Source: Trichomonas tenax
Taxonomy: Eukaryota > Parabasalia > Trichomonadida > Trichomonadidae
NCBI GenBank assembly: GCA_023091735.1
Contig: JALKBU010000309.1
Coordinates: forward strand, 1-49,577
Direction: 5' to 3'
DNA length: 49,577 nucleotides
Position 1 is the stretch's first letter, and each line of letters starts with the position of its first letter. Shown piece by piece: positions 37,491-47,131 of the stretch. A program made the position numbers and the translations under genes. The notes beneath the pieces are model-generated. The model made no database searches. It was not told the origin of the DNA and saw nothing but the letters and a program-made list of their open reading frames with translations.

Positions 37491-39596
37491 ATGACAGAAA
37501 CAAGGAAACCAAGGGACTTATCAGATCCAATCTGCCTGAATTGGGCGGACACAGTCTCCAACTTCGGACAGCCCGAGCAAGTTTCGGGCATTGTCATTCA
37601 GGAAATCGACACAAAAGAAAAAGTCGGTCAAAAAGTTGAAATCGGCCGTCAAAGAACTAAAACAGATCAAACGCTGAGCTTTGATACACCTCAAAACATC
37701 GCCCTTCTCAATCAGCCAAAATTTGATCCACTCGATTTTATTCGAACAACAGAATTCGCGACACATCCACTTCTCCACCTTCGAAACGCTTGCAAAGCAA
37801 ACGAGGACTCATTAGATGACTTCACGAAGTCTCCAATACAAAAAATCGCCGAACAATTGCACAATTATGTCGAAGCGACAGAAGATTTGTCGAAGGCAAA
37901 CACACAGTTCTCAACGAACACTTTTCCGGGACAGCAGCAACTTGCGGCACTCGAAGCAGAGCTCGACAAAATTAATTCTAAGATGAACCAATTCTTCAAA
38001 GGCATTTATGAACAGAACCAGAAGGCCTACGAAGCGAATAAAGAGCTGAACCGTATCGGACAGAATGGATTCATCTTTACTCTTGCAAATGAGATCGAAA
38101 AATTGAGATTTTTGAATCAATACGATGAAATCATTCGTGTTTATGAGAAAAGAAAGAAATTACCGGACTTAGAGAAAGTCATGCCGTTCTCTCTTGCTAT
38201 TCAAAACGTCGAAAAAGCGCTTCGTGGTGTCGAAGATGCGCTTAGAGCGAAGATTATGCAAATGACGCCAAAAACATTCAACGAAAAGTACTGCATTCTT
38301 CTTATGGGTATTAATCCACAAAAGAATGCAATTACGCTACTTATTATCGAACTTGAACAAAGAATTCACGAAGCTTTCGCAAAGCAGCCTCTTTCAAGTG
38401 CCTGCGGTGTCATTGAGACAATTTATCCATTCTTTAAGACTCTCGTTGATTTCTTCTACGATCATTATTTCGAACAGTATAAAATAGCAAGAATTGCAAT
38501 TGAATCACAGATCACAAGGCTCGTTCAAGAGATATCCGAATTCACAAAGAATGCTTTGGATGCACTTTCAAAACAAGCTGATCTTTCGAAATTTAATCCA
38601 ACTCTTCACGTTTCTGTTCAGCGCATCACGCAGATGTATAATGTCTGCCTGAAGTCCAAATTCATGCCCAATCCAATCAAAAAGGCTCAGGAAGATCTCC
38701 AAAAGTGGTATCTTGACTTCTTAACGAAAGCTTTCAGCAGCATTCTCAAGAGTCCGAACTATGTCAAGGAAATCGTCGAATATCAGATCAGGGTTCTCGA
38801 GGAAGGTGAATTATTCACCGCCGCACAATATACGACGCTCGTGACAGAACCAATCCTCGATCTATTGGATTCCACACACGAAAGAGTTGCAATGAATGGT
38901 GAAGGCAACATTGTCCAGACTATTGCTATGCTCACAGATCTCAAGGACAAGTTGTTCTATGACTTATTCACCAAATACCAGAAGGTTGCAAAGAAACCAT
39001 TCTCTGAGAAAGACAGACGCAAGATTTTCATGATCACTGATGAGTTGCAGGAAATTCTCAAAGAAAAACTCCTTCGTGACTTCGCAGCAGATATTAACAC
39101 AGAAATCTACAAAGGCATCTTTTTGTCATGCATCGACTGGACAAGCCAAAGCATTCCTCTTCAAGCTGACGGATGGCTTGTTTACTTGTTCAACAAAGTC
39201 ATCGCCTGCCGCACAACATGGGGCACAGTTTATGATGAGTTGCATGAAGATTTAATTGCTACCATCACTTCCATAATCCTCTATTCCATTCGCCAAATCC
39301 CATCGATATCTGTCGCAGGAAGGAGAAGATTCTTGCTTGATTTGTGCATTATTGAAGATGCATTCTGGGTGGAGCCTCTCATTCCAATCCCAGATCCAAC
39401 GGATCCTTCTCACCAGAGAACAATCGATCCTCCATTCGGCGCGTTAGGTAAGAAGCCGGAATTAGCTTATGATCCAATTGAGCATGAGCTTGGCATCACC
39501 GACAGCGATATCAAGAAGATGAGAGCTAACGAAGCTTACATCAGTTTGAAGAAGATGATGGATCTCCAGCTTAGATCTCTCCTCAAATCTCACTAG
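37491..39596 (+). CDS. Exocyst subunit Sec5-like (EXOC2) helical tether protein
   Basis: The product is 701 residues and all-helical after an 80-residue disordered head. Residues about 80-190 (F-D-P-L-D-F-I-R, H-P-L-L-H-L-R-N-A, a long amphipathic helix, then F-F-K-G-I-Y-E-Q-N) look like the N-terminal Vps51/Sec5-type CATCHR helix that assembles tethering complexes. The C-terminal part has GRRRFLLDLCIIEDAF, comparable with the Sec5 segment that reads G-x-L-Q-x-R-L-D-I-C-A-L in animals. Sec5 helps dock secretory vesicles at the plasma membrane. A COG or GARP subunit is the main alternative. There is no RalGTPase-binding IPT domain at the N-terminus. It lies directly downstream of the five-copy promoter array. 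Confidence 0.65.
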   Translation: MTETRKPRDLSDPICLNWADTVSNFGQPEQVSGIVIQEIDTKEKVGQKVEIGRQRTKTDQTLSFDTPQNIALLNQPKFDPLDFIRTTEFATHPLLHLRNACKANEDSLDDFTKSPIQKIAEQLHNYVEATEDLSKANTQFSTNTFPGQQQLAALEAELDKINSKMNQFFKGIYEQNQKAYEANKELNRIGQNGFIFTLANEIEKLRFLNQYDEIIRVYEKRKKLPDLEKVMPFSLAIQNVEKALRGVEDALRAKIMQMTPKTFNEKYCILLMGINPQKNAITLLIIELEQRIHEAFAKQPLSSACGVIETIYPFFKTLVDFFYDHYFEQYKIARIAIESQITRLVQEISEFTKNALDALSKQADLSKFNPTLHVSVQRITQMYNVCLKSKFMPNPIKKAQEDLQKWYLDFLTKAFSSILKSPNYVKEIVEYQIRVLEEGELFTAAQYTTLVTEPILDLLDSTHERVAMNGEGNIVQTIAMLTDLKDKLFYDLFTKYQKVAKKPFSEKDRRKIFMITDELQEILKEKLLRDFAADINTEIYKGIFLSCIDWTSQSIPLQADGWLVYLFNKVIACRTTWGTVYDELHEDLIATITSIILYSIRQIPSISVAGRRRFLLDLCIIEDAFWVEPLIPIPDPTDPSHQRTIDPPFGALGKKPELAYDPIEHELGITDSDIKKMRANEAYISLKKMMDLQLRSLLKSH

Positions 39597-39940
39597 AAAC
39601 AAAATATTTATGTAAATCTATTATGAATAATGTTATTTTATTGCTACACTAGAACAATCATATATTATCATTTGGAAAAGTTTATTCGTTAACAGTTAGT
39701 ATTTCCATGTAGTTTCACTTTTTCGAATATATCTTCGGTAAAATTCGAAGGTTTAATTCCCTGAATGGAAGATTCCGCTGCATGAGCTTGCAGAGGTGTC
39801 ACTGATTATTTCAATATTAACGACATAGATTAATAAGAATAAAGTATAATTTCTCATCGCCTATCAAAAGTATCAAAACTCTATTTAATATTATTAAGCT
39901 ATTGAAAAATAACTATATACAACTATCTTCCATTCTCTGC

Positions 39941-39966
39941 TGTCCTTCTGTGCATGCAGAAGGACA
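39941..39966. repeat. Perfect hairpin, 10-bp stem with 6-base loop
   Basis: TGTCCTTCTG, then TGCATG, then CAGAAGGACA. It lies 15 bp outside the left arm of the inverted repeat at 39982. Confidence 0.75.
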
Positions 39967-39981
39967 AAATAGATTGAAATA

Positions 39982-40841
39982 TAAACTGGTTGTCCAAAGG
40001 TGGCCCCTATTGAGAGGAATTGGGAGACGATTAAAAAGCCTTCAAACATAGGGAGCAAAATATATTGAATTTTATCTCTATAAAGGAGTTTATTTAGGAA
40101 CCGAATGCCAGGGTAGCTACACTAGGTACACACTGGTCTAGGTTTAGGGCCTATAAAAACATATAAATCTCGTATAAGAAGGTGAGATCAAAGTGTGATT
40201 ATAAACATATAAGCGAGATTATCATGAATTAACAATGAACAATCATCGCTCAAGAATAAACAAAAGCCTTATAAGTGTGTAATGTCTTAAAAAAGTAGAT
40301 ATAACATATTTTGGAAATATGTGGGGAAAAGCGGAATTTCAGTAAGGATGGGTTCTACTTGACAAGTATAGTGTATCCAGGGAAGCTGTATAACATCTTT
40401 CTAAATCAAAAATGTTAATAATTTGAAATTTTTTCTTAAAGATAGATTTGGCTGTGGGAAGCATTTCTTTATTGCCAAAGTGTAACTCAAGGAGAAGAAT
40501 GCATTTAAATGAAAGTGAAAATATTTCGAAAATATATTGACTAATACAACTAAAAGAATGTAGTAAAAGTTGTATTAAACGATATTAAAAGATTTGTAAT
40601 GAGTATTGACATCGGTTGAAAGCAAAAAATCGATATTTTTAATGATGAAATTTGATGATGAATTTAAGTTAATGTATTTTTGCTTCATCTGCTGTTAAAT
40701 CTCATCTGTGGGACCCTTAGAGTGAGTCCATTGAAACCTGTTGGAATGCTTCAGATTGTTCTTACTGAGGTGACTAAACGTACATTAAAATTTTTAGAAT
40801 AGCCTTAATTGACTAGGGGCTACCTTTGGGCAAGCAGTTTA
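39982..40841. mobile_element. Possible 860-bp non-autonomous element bounded by inverted repeats
   Basis: The left arm at 39982-40010 and right arm at 40814-40841 are complementary at about 25 of 29 positions (core ACCTTTGG/CCAAAGGT). No transposase frame survives inside. The arms could be the terminal repeats of an old element, or the closing stem of a large structured RNA. Confidence 0.4.
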
Positions 40842-41015
40842 GATGTTTCTGTTAGAATAAAGCAGAATAGCGTGATTTTAATAACTCTGTTGATTAGTAA
40901 AGGTAGAATAAATGATTCTGATTAGAAGGATTTTTCTCAATTTTAAGTGTTTGAAGAGAAAATTTAAATTCAATATATAACCTTATTCAGAAAATTTACA
41001 AAACGTGACAGTGCC

Positions 41016-43151
41016 ATGCAAAGTCCCCAAATGGCCTCAAACAGTATTGGACAGAATCCATCGACAAAGAAAGTTTTTGTTGGCGTCTTCAAGAACGTTA
41101 AATCTTCAACCAAAATCTTCGAGAATCCATTTAATGATATAACAGAACCAAAATTCGAGTTTTTCAAGGATGAAATCGAAGGAAATCTCAACAAAATATT
41201 GGGTTCAGGCGATTTCTCACTCCCAGGCAAGTCTTTCATTGATATTTCGAGACAACTTTCGATTCCAAACGAAAATGAATTCACGGAAGGAAGAGAGCTT
41301 CACGAATGTGTTTCTAAGCATGTTGTCGATTACGCAAATAGTGTTACATCAAAAATTTCGAAATTCAAAGATATCGAAGAAATTGGCTCTTTCTGGACAG
41401 ATGTATCCTCAAAAATCAATGAATTATCAATCTCATTTTCTCCTTTATCCACAAAATCGAGCCAACTTCCTCCATTAAGACCACTTTTTGAACAAGTTAT
41501 TAAAGAAAATTCTCAAAATGCAATTGTTACTTTCGAATCATTATGCGATATTATCATTAAGTTCTACAATCATGACAGATCACCTGAAAATTACCAAAAA
41601 GTAAAGCTCGCTTTCAATTTTGTTCGCGAAAGTGGACTTTTTGATGAAGTTTTCCTTCCAAAGATGATCGATTCTGTAATTGAACGCATTATGGACCGAG
41701 TTGACAAAGCCTTTGAAGGCCCTCTTAACGAATTTTTAGTTCAAGCCGTTGATTTAGTACAGAATGAAATAAACGATGCAGAACAATTCATTCCTCCATC
41801 TTCATTACGTAAGCTTCAAAGTAATCTCTACAATCTCATTTTCACATCGAAATTTGCACAAATCGTCAAAATTGGACTTCCTGTTATTGTTAAGGAGAAG
41901 AATGCAGAATCAATAAAGATCTGCGTTAAATTGGCAAAAGAAACAGATAAAATTAACGAATTTGTTCGTAGATTATCACACGTTTTCGAAGCTGAAGCAG
42001 ATTGCTTCAATTTGGAGAATCCAATTGCACACATTCTTGATCTCCACCGCACAATGGTATTGTTCAATGAAGCTGCACAATTTTCTCCTGAACATGTCAA
42101 AACAATCAGATCTGCATTCGATAAAGGCTTCAACAACAGTCCTGATGTCGCTGCAAGACTTCTTGCAATCGAAGTTAACAGAGAGTTCATCAGTGCTCAG
42201 ATTCCAGAAGAAAATCTTAAGCAAATTCTCGATGTTTTCAAAATCCTTTCCTACAAAGATGTTTTCGTTTCATATCACGCTTACTTCCTTGCAAAGCGTA
42301 TTCTTCTCATGAAGCGCCACACAGTTGAGGATGACCTCAAGTTCCTTCAAGAGTTGCAGGAGCTTTGCGGTCCTGAATACACAAAGGGCCTTAGAATGAT
42401 GTTTGAAGGCCTGAAACAATCACTCGAAATCATGGACGCTCTCAAGGCAGATCAGCCAATTCCAAACTGGTTCAACTGCGTTATGTTCTCGCAGGAGAGC
42501 TGGCCGGGTGTCGAGCCAAGCGATGCACTCATTCCACAGCAAGTTCTCCCATACTTACAGGCATTCGAAGGCAAAGCAGTCTCAGAGAAAAAGAAGAAGA
42601 TCACACACTCTTTGCAGCTCACTCGCGTTAAGCTGCAAGTAAAGAATGTGCAGGGAATCAAGACAATCAAATGCAATGGTTTGTATGCTTCCTATTTACT
42701 CGCATTCAACGAAGTTCCATCAATGCTTGTTTCACAGATCGCTAAGTCGACAAAGATAGATCAGAAAGAAGTCGAAGAAATGACCGAAGTTTTGAAGAGA
42801 AAGCGTGATGGAAATCTGATTTTGCTTGTTCACCAAATGGTCAAAATCAACCCAAATGCTGCTGTCGATGGAGAGGTTCTTAATATTGATTTCTCATTCC
42901 CACCGATCTCTCAGAAGGATGATGAGAGAACAAAGAATGCTATCATGCAAGACAGAGAAACACAGATCGATGCTATGGTTGTCCGTGTCCTCAAGCAGGA
43001 AAAGAGCTTAGACAGAGAAGATTTGAAGCTCCGATTAAAGGATGCACTCAAATTCAGAATGGATGACGAACTTTATGAGAAGAGACTCAATTCCCTCAAC
43101 AAGAGACAGTTCATCAAGCTCGATGCATCTGGTTGTGTTAACTATATATAA
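41016..43151 (+). CDS. Cullin family protein
   Basis: The product is 711 residues. The N-terminal two thirds form helical cullin repeats. The cullin-homology region carries N-W-F-N-C-V-M and P-Y-L-Q-A-F. The C-terminal winged-helix neddylation domain (about 646-711) reads DRETQIDAMVVRVLKQEKSL and ends F-I-K-L-D-A-S-G-C-V-N-Y-I. Lys660 in V-R-V-L-K is the expected NEDD8 acceptor. Cullins scaffold RING ubiquitin ligases: CUL1 uses Skp1/F-box and CUL3 uses BTB adaptors. Which class this belongs to is unclear; it is somewhat divergent and begins with an extra 45-residue head. The ATG at 41016 follows GTGCC without a strong initiator. Confidence 0.9.
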   Translation: MQSPQMASNSIGQNPSTKKVFVGVFKNVKSSTKIFENPFNDITEPKFEFFKDEIEGNLNKILGSGDFSLPGKSFIDISRQLSIPNENEFTEGRELHECVSKHVVDYANSVTSKISKFKDIEEIGSFWTDVSSKINELSISFSPLSTKSSQLPPLRPLFEQVIKENSQNAIVTFESLCDIIIKFYNHDRSPENYQKVKLAFNFVRESGLFDEVFLPKMIDSVIERIMDRVDKAFEGPLNEFLVQAVDLVQNEINDAEQFIPPSSLRKLQSNLYNLIFTSKFAQIVKIGLPVIVKEKNAESIKICVKLAKETDKINEFVRRLSHVFEAEADCFNLENPIAHILDLHRTMVLFNEAAQFSPEHVKTIRSAFDKGFNNSPDVAARLLAIEVNREFISAQIPEENLKQILDVFKILSYKDVFVSYHAYFLAKRILLMKRHTVEDDLKFLQELQELCGPEYTKGLRMMFEGLKQSLEIMDALKADQPIPNWFNCVMFSQESWPGVEPSDALIPQQVLPYLQAFEGKAVSEKKKKITHSLQLTRVKLQVKNVQGIKTIKCNGLYASYLLAFNEVPSMLVSQIAKSTKIDQKEVEEMTEVLKRKRDGNLILLVHQMVKINPNAAVDGEVLNIDFSFPPISQKDDERTKNAIMQDRETQIDAMVVRVLKQEKSLDREDLKLRLKDALKFRMDDELYEKRLNSLNKRQFIKLDASGCVNYI

Positions 43152-43241
43152 AAGCATCTCTTTATTTATTATTTATAATGATTTTTTATTGCAATAGATC
43201 AAATGTATTTTGTCACTTTGATAAATTATGAAAGAATAAAC

Positions 43242-43247
43242 AAAAAA
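43242..43247 (-). terminator. RNA polymerase III terminator of tRNA-Leu
   Basis: AAAAAA on the plus strand is T6 on the tRNA strand and lies immediately after the discriminator base. Confidence 0.85.
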
Positions 43248-43329
43248 TGGTACCACTGGGGTTCGAACCCAGGCACCTCGTGGTAGTGGGGCTTAAATCC
43301 ACCGCCTTAGACCACTCGGCCATAGTACC
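43248..43329 (-). tRNA. tRNA-Leu (anticodon UAA)
   Basis: It is a class II tRNA without an intron. The acceptor stem GGTACTA/TGGTACC includes one T-G pair. The D-arm GGCCGAGTGGTCTAAGGC carries the A box. The anticodon loop is TTTAAGC (anticodon TAA), followed by a long variable arm ACC-ACGA-GGT and a T-arm CTGGG-TTCGAAC-CCCAG carrying the B box. The discriminator is A, as expected for Leu. The anticodon stem GTGGA/CCCAC has an A31-C39 mismatch at the loop-closing position, where related tRNA-Leu(UAA) have A-U. Confidence 0.95.
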
Positions 43330-43661
43330 ATTACATTTTGTTTCTTCAAAATAGGTTCTATCATAACTAATATTATTTATTCTTCTTCAATAAATCAATA
43401 TCTATTTCAAATTTAATCTATTAGATAATAAATAAGCTTTTGTTGTTCTATTTAAATATCTGATTAAACATGAATATATAACATTTTGATTATCAAATCA
43501 AATCCAATTTAATGTATTTTCTACGAAATCATTACCATCAAATCCACTATAGCGCAAATAACACGTATCACAAATTTATGATCGCCAAAATCGTTTATAT
43601 CAAAATATCCCCAAAGCAGAGTTAAACATCAACTTTACATTAACGGTTTTCAAATAGTGTA
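43330..43661. other. Intergenic region, 332 bp
   Basis: AT-rich. It holds the tRNA 5' flank and the promoter of the gene at 43662 (TTTTCAAATAG about 10 bases before the ATG). Nothing else is seen. Confidence 0.4.
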
Positions 43662-44069
43662 ATGAGTTTCATCAGATCGGTCGCTGAAGAATGCCAGACA
43701 GAAATTGTAGCACAAATCAACGATGTCATCGATCAGAAGGGCGTCAAGCAAGAAGTACTCAACATTGCCCAAGATATGGCATCACAAGCATGCCTCAACA
43801 TTCTTGATCCTTCTAAGGAGGCACTCCCACCGTTCAAGGGTGTCCCAGAAGACAGAAAATTCGAACTTCAACTCGTTTACGAACTCCTCAAGAGCGCAGG
43901 ATTTAATTTCACAGCAAATTGCCTTAAATACGAATCACAGCAACCAGAACTTCTCGGTGGATTCAATCGCCGTCAGTTTGGTAAAGAATCTCACTTATGT
44001 ACTTACAACAAGACTCCTTATCTTGTTCAGATTATTCGCGAAATGCAGCGCCAGGAGGGTGAGAACTAA
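43662..44069 (+). CDS. LisH-containing FOP/FOR20-like small protein
   Basis: The product is 135 residues. Residues about 65-96 form a LisH-type motif (LQLVYELLKSAGFNFTANCL then K-Y-E-S). A segment follows with G-G-F-N-R-R-Q-F-G and T-P-Y-L-V-Q-I-I. This order (LisH, then a helix after E-S, then P-x-L-x-x-I) is that of the N-terminal dimerisation domain of FOP, OFD1, TOF and FOR20 centriole/basal-body proteins. Trichomonads have several flagella, so a basal-body role is reasonable, but this is inferred from the fold pattern only. Confidence 0.7.
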   Translation: MSFIRSVAEECQTEIVAQINDVIDQKGVKQEVLNIAQDMASQACLNILDPSKEALPPFKGVPEDRKFELQLVYELLKSAGFNFTANCLKYESQQPELLGGFNRRQFGKESHLCTYNKTPYLVQIIREMQRQEGEN

Positions 44070-44789
44070 GTTATATTTATTAGATAGGTTTGACATCTTT
44101 TTTGGTAAATTTTATATATCTTAGAAAATTTCATTTTTGTCTAAATGGCCTCGTTTTGATAAAATATTCTTTTTATATTCAGCGCACAAATGCACATAGT
44201 GAAATTGTGTAGCATTTTATTATATATAATATATCACACTATAAAATATAATAATAAGACTTGATCTGTTTAATATGATTATATGCAGCTTGAAGTTAGC
44301 TTGTTTTCTGAATAACTTCCTTATTATATGAATAAATGTATATCTCGAAGATATATCTATGGATTTGATCATTGCGAATAAAATGTTATGTGCACAAACA
44401 GATGGAAATTATATTAATGTATGTTATGGCTAAAAATATAGGGTTTGATACTATTTTGGAATATATTTATATGAATTAAAGGCAGTATCTGTTAGGAATA
44501 TAAATTTGAAGATGTTCTGACTTCATTGGCTGAAATAGAAAGATTTAACCCTTGCGTATGATAAATTCCGAAAATACGCAAACCATTTATGGAAACAACT
44601 TATATGGAAACATTCAGATAAAAGTTATATACAATGATACGTAAAGCAATGAGTCCATTGCCGTAGATTATTAAGAGAAAAATTACACTCTCGAGAATAA
44701 TTTTACGAGACAAAAATTGGTTTACACGTCAATGAATTTTGTGTTTTGAAGTTTTCAGAATTTGCATTGAATTTTTTGATAAACGTAAA
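44070..44789. other. Intergenic region, 720 bp
   Basis: AT-rich; contains the paired TTTACnnGnCA elements at 44702-44731. No other gene or RNA is visible. Confidence 0.4.
44702..44731 (+). promoter_or_regulatory. Two TTTACnnGnCA elements spaced 19 bp
   Basis: TTTACGAGACA at 44702-44712 and TTTACACGTCA at 44721-44731. Same orientation, start-to-start distance exactly 19 bp, matching the array spacing at 37368-37454. They lie 59-78 bp upstream of the ATG at 44790. Confidence 0.6.
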
Positions 44790-45509
44790 ATGGCCGGATT
44801 ATCTTTTATCGAAATCCCATTTTACAACGAGAAATTAAGATGTGGTGTAAACACTTTGAAATTGAGCACTTTTTTATTTAAAAAAATGGAAGTTGAGCAA
44901 AGACTGCCAAGCAGCAGAAGGGCGGAAAGTCAGAACGTCACAGCGCGTCCATCGAGCACAACGAGCGTCACTCGGAAGGTTGCTTTAGGATCTTTATCTT
45001 CTCGAAGAACAATGACCCCAACAAAGTCATCAAGGAGTCCATATGGAGAGCCAATCTACAACCTGGCGATGTACCAAGGTAAGACACTTCCACCACCAAA
45101 GACTGAACAAAAATTAGTGATGACCAGGAATTTTGGACACATTCCAACAGGAAAAATGCAGAGTCCTGTGGTTGTTTCGAACCCAGATGAAAAGGCTGAG
45201 GCAGTTGAGTATAGGATTCGCGAGAAACACTGGCAGAAATATGATAAAGATTGCGAGAAAAATATTTTCACGAGGATAGATAAGAAGTCCCCTTACAGAG
45301 AAAGTTTGTCCAGAGCAAGAGCTCAAACAATCCTTTCTACAAGAAGAATGCTTAAAGAAAGGGATCACAATGATGCAATGATTCGCAAACAACAGTGCGT
45401 GGAGCATGAAAAAGAAATAGCAGAGTCAATGGAAGCGGACAACCGTTATCCAAAATCTGATATCATTCATAACGTATATAGATACCTTCGTATTAACGTT
45501 ACAGACTAA
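44790..45509 (+). CDS. Basic cytoskeletal-looking protein, function unknown
   Basis: The product is 239 residues from the ATG at 44790, or 207 residues from the ATG at 44886 (MEVEQRLPSSRR). The second start begins a uniform Ser/Arg/Thr-rich basic region, while the first 32 residues are of different, hydrophobic character, so the later start may be the real one. The middle has YGEPIYNLAMYQGKTLPPPK. The C-terminal half is a charged helix (Y-R-I-R-E-K-H-W-Q-K-Y-D-K, later M-I-R-K-Q-Q-C). The composition is like microtubule- or axoneme-associated proteins. No domain is recognised. Confidence 0.7.
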   Translation: MAGLSFIEIPFYNEKLRCGVNTLKLSTFLFKKMEVEQRLPSSRRAESQNVTARPSSTTSVTRKVALGSLSSRRTMTPTKSSRSPYGEPIYNLAMYQGKTLPPPKTEQKLVMTRNFGHIPTGKMQSPVVVSNPDEKAEAVEYRIREKHWQKYDKDCEKNIFTRIDKKSPYRESLSRARAQTILSTRRMLKERDHNDAMIRKQQCVEHEKEIAESMEADNRYPKSDIIHNVYRYLRINVTD

Positions 45510-45939
45510 CTAATCCATATACTATAACTATGGGAATTCAAAACAGTGCATACTATTCTTATTACACGTTTTATTATTCCTAATGAATTTTCAATAACTC
45601 TTATTCAGTTTAGTTTGTCCTGTTTTGAATCCATTGGTATTAGTCGTATATTGGTTACATTACACAATTATCCTCCTTATGTTTTATATTTATTTGTATT
45701 TAAATTTTCAATGTATTTCATGAACGCTTAGGTGTCATTATTTGCGCTCGGAACAGAGTTTTGTGGCGATGATAATATTAACAATCATTCATGCTTGACA
45801 CATTTTTTCATTACGGAATGTTCAAAATTCTCGGGAAATGTTTGTCTGACCAATCATTTTGCCTGATTTATGATACGAACAACCTGATGAAAACTATATT
45901 ATCATAAGATATATTGAAGATAGAGCTTATTTAAGAAGT
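45510..45939. other. Intergenic region, 430 bp
   Basis: AT-rich downstream flank. A 61-codon hydrophobic frame at 45546-45731 lacks a promoter or family signal and I do not call it. Confidence 0.35.
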
Positions 45940-46138
45940 TTGTGATCCCAAACTGAAACACTCGTGACAAATCCGAAGTATGTGAGTTTGATATGCCCAT
46001 TTGTGTTGAGCAAAATGTTTTCTGGCTTGATGTCTCTGCTATTTTCATGGAGGAAATGAAGGGTTGTTCACTTAATATTAAAAACAGTTGATCTATAGTT
46101 AATATACCAATAGATGGCATTGCATCAAGGAAATTCAT
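45940..46138 (-). pseudogene. AGC-kinase relic paralogous to the kinase at 47899-49236
   Basis: On the minus strand the piece reads FLDAMPSIGILTIDQLFLIL in one frame (compare the intact kinase around FKYMSEIGAIPLEDVRIYAA). After a frameshift it reads [20 protein letters not shown] then [13 protein letters not shown] (compare LHFLHENDIIYRDLKPENIL and NTDGHIKLTDFGFA). Three residues before the catalytic RD are missing and DFG has become YFG, so the fragment is dead. Only kinase subdomains about V-VII remain. Confidence 0.85.
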
Positions 46139-46412
46139 TGTTTAATATCGCAGAAATTCCATATACTAAAAAGGGAGAAAAATATATTTTTGAATATGTG
46201 ATTCAACTTAACATTAAATGACTAATAGGGTCATTAATAAACATATATGGATGAGCGAAGCCTGTATTCAAAAGGCCGAGTTTGTCCGTCGACTTTTGTT
46301 TGTAAATTAATATTGCGACGAAATGTCGGCTGTGAAAACATCACATGGAGTCATTGCGCATAAATATTGTTTTAACATTGTAATTAAAAACATGTTTATT
46401 AAAGACGCATGC
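46139..46412. other. Short intergenic piece with a 38-codon frame
   Basis: A plus-strand ATG at 46252 opens a frame with MDERSLYSKGRVCPSTFVCK and stops within about 38 codons. It is too short to call and may be mobile-element debris. Confidence 0.25.
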
Positions 46413-47131
46413 TTAGAAAATATCAGCTGCAGCATACATTCCAAAGTTCATCACAAGCTGCGGCTTTCGCTCCAGCTTTATTGGTGACACCTTTACATGT
46501 CCTCCTTCAACTCTTCCGAAAAAGAAGATTTTAGACAAAGAAACCATATTGGCGTGAGGGTGGTTGTCTCTGTAATTATATGAATCTGGACCATCGTTGT
46601 AAATTGGGAAGTGTGATTATGTTCCAACATGATCAACATCAAATGTATATCCATAATATCTTGATGATGATCCATTAACCCATTGTATATTACCATTAAC
46701 AACGCGGTGAAGTAGTTTCCACTAAGTATTAGGCTATAAACCTTCAATTGAGTATGATAGCATCCATCTTGGAGTATGGTTCAAATACAGCATCGTGTAG
46801 TGCTTCAACGTAATCTTGTCTTCGTGCATGTTGATGTCAACCCATGGTCTTTGGTTCTATGGCTCATTTTTTGAGTCAAAAACCTTCCATTTTCTCCTTT
46901 TGAGTCAAAAAGGATTGTATTAACATGCTTTCTATCAGCAGAAGTAGTGTCTCCATAGAAAGTTGAAGATATGGCAGTGACTTGGTTCTTCAGAGTAAGG
47001 TTGTCTGTTTGGAATTTAATTCCCAAGTAGTTGAAGATGTCGCTATAGTTCATGATGTCAATGAATGGAATATCTGTAGGAGGGATCTCATACCCATTCC
47101 TGAATACCATTAAAGATGTTACAAAGAACAT
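46413..47131 (-). pseudogene. Decayed gene, carbohydrate-binding/F5-8C-like sheet protein
   Basis: From the ATG at 47131 the frame MFFVTSLMVFRNGYEIPPTD continues through an F-D-S-K-G-E-N-G-R-F segment. It must shift by one base near 46872 to go on as QRPWVDINMHEDKITLKHYT, L-N-H-T-P-R-W-M-L-S-Y-S-I-E-G-L. That second frame carries four premature stops and still shows coding composition to its final TAA at 46413-46415 after M-Y-A-A-A-D-I-F. The W-V-D-I-N, H-Y-T and W-x-L-x-Y-S-I-E-G pattern resembles discoidin-like (F5/8C) folds. It is a pseudogene more degraded than the 23.4 kb block. Confidence 0.75.

Larger units (their letters stand above)
39597..41015. other. Intergenic region, 1.42 kb, with an inverted-repeat-bounded block
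   Basis: Contains the 10-bp-stem hairpin at 39941-39966 and inverted arms at 39982-40010 and 40814-40841 enclosing about 0.8 kb of less AT-rich DNA. I find no long frame on either strand. The promoter side before 41016 contains AAAACGTGACAG, a weak version of the TTTAC element. Confidence 0.45.

Noticed and set aside
40110..40150. CTAGGTTTAGGGCC, resembling telomere repeat units
   Set aside because: A single partial unit with no array; chance match.
46489..46501. TTTACATGTCC, close to the promoter element
   Set aside because: It lies inside the decayed gene's coding sequence (the codons G-H-V-K) and mismatches at the last base.
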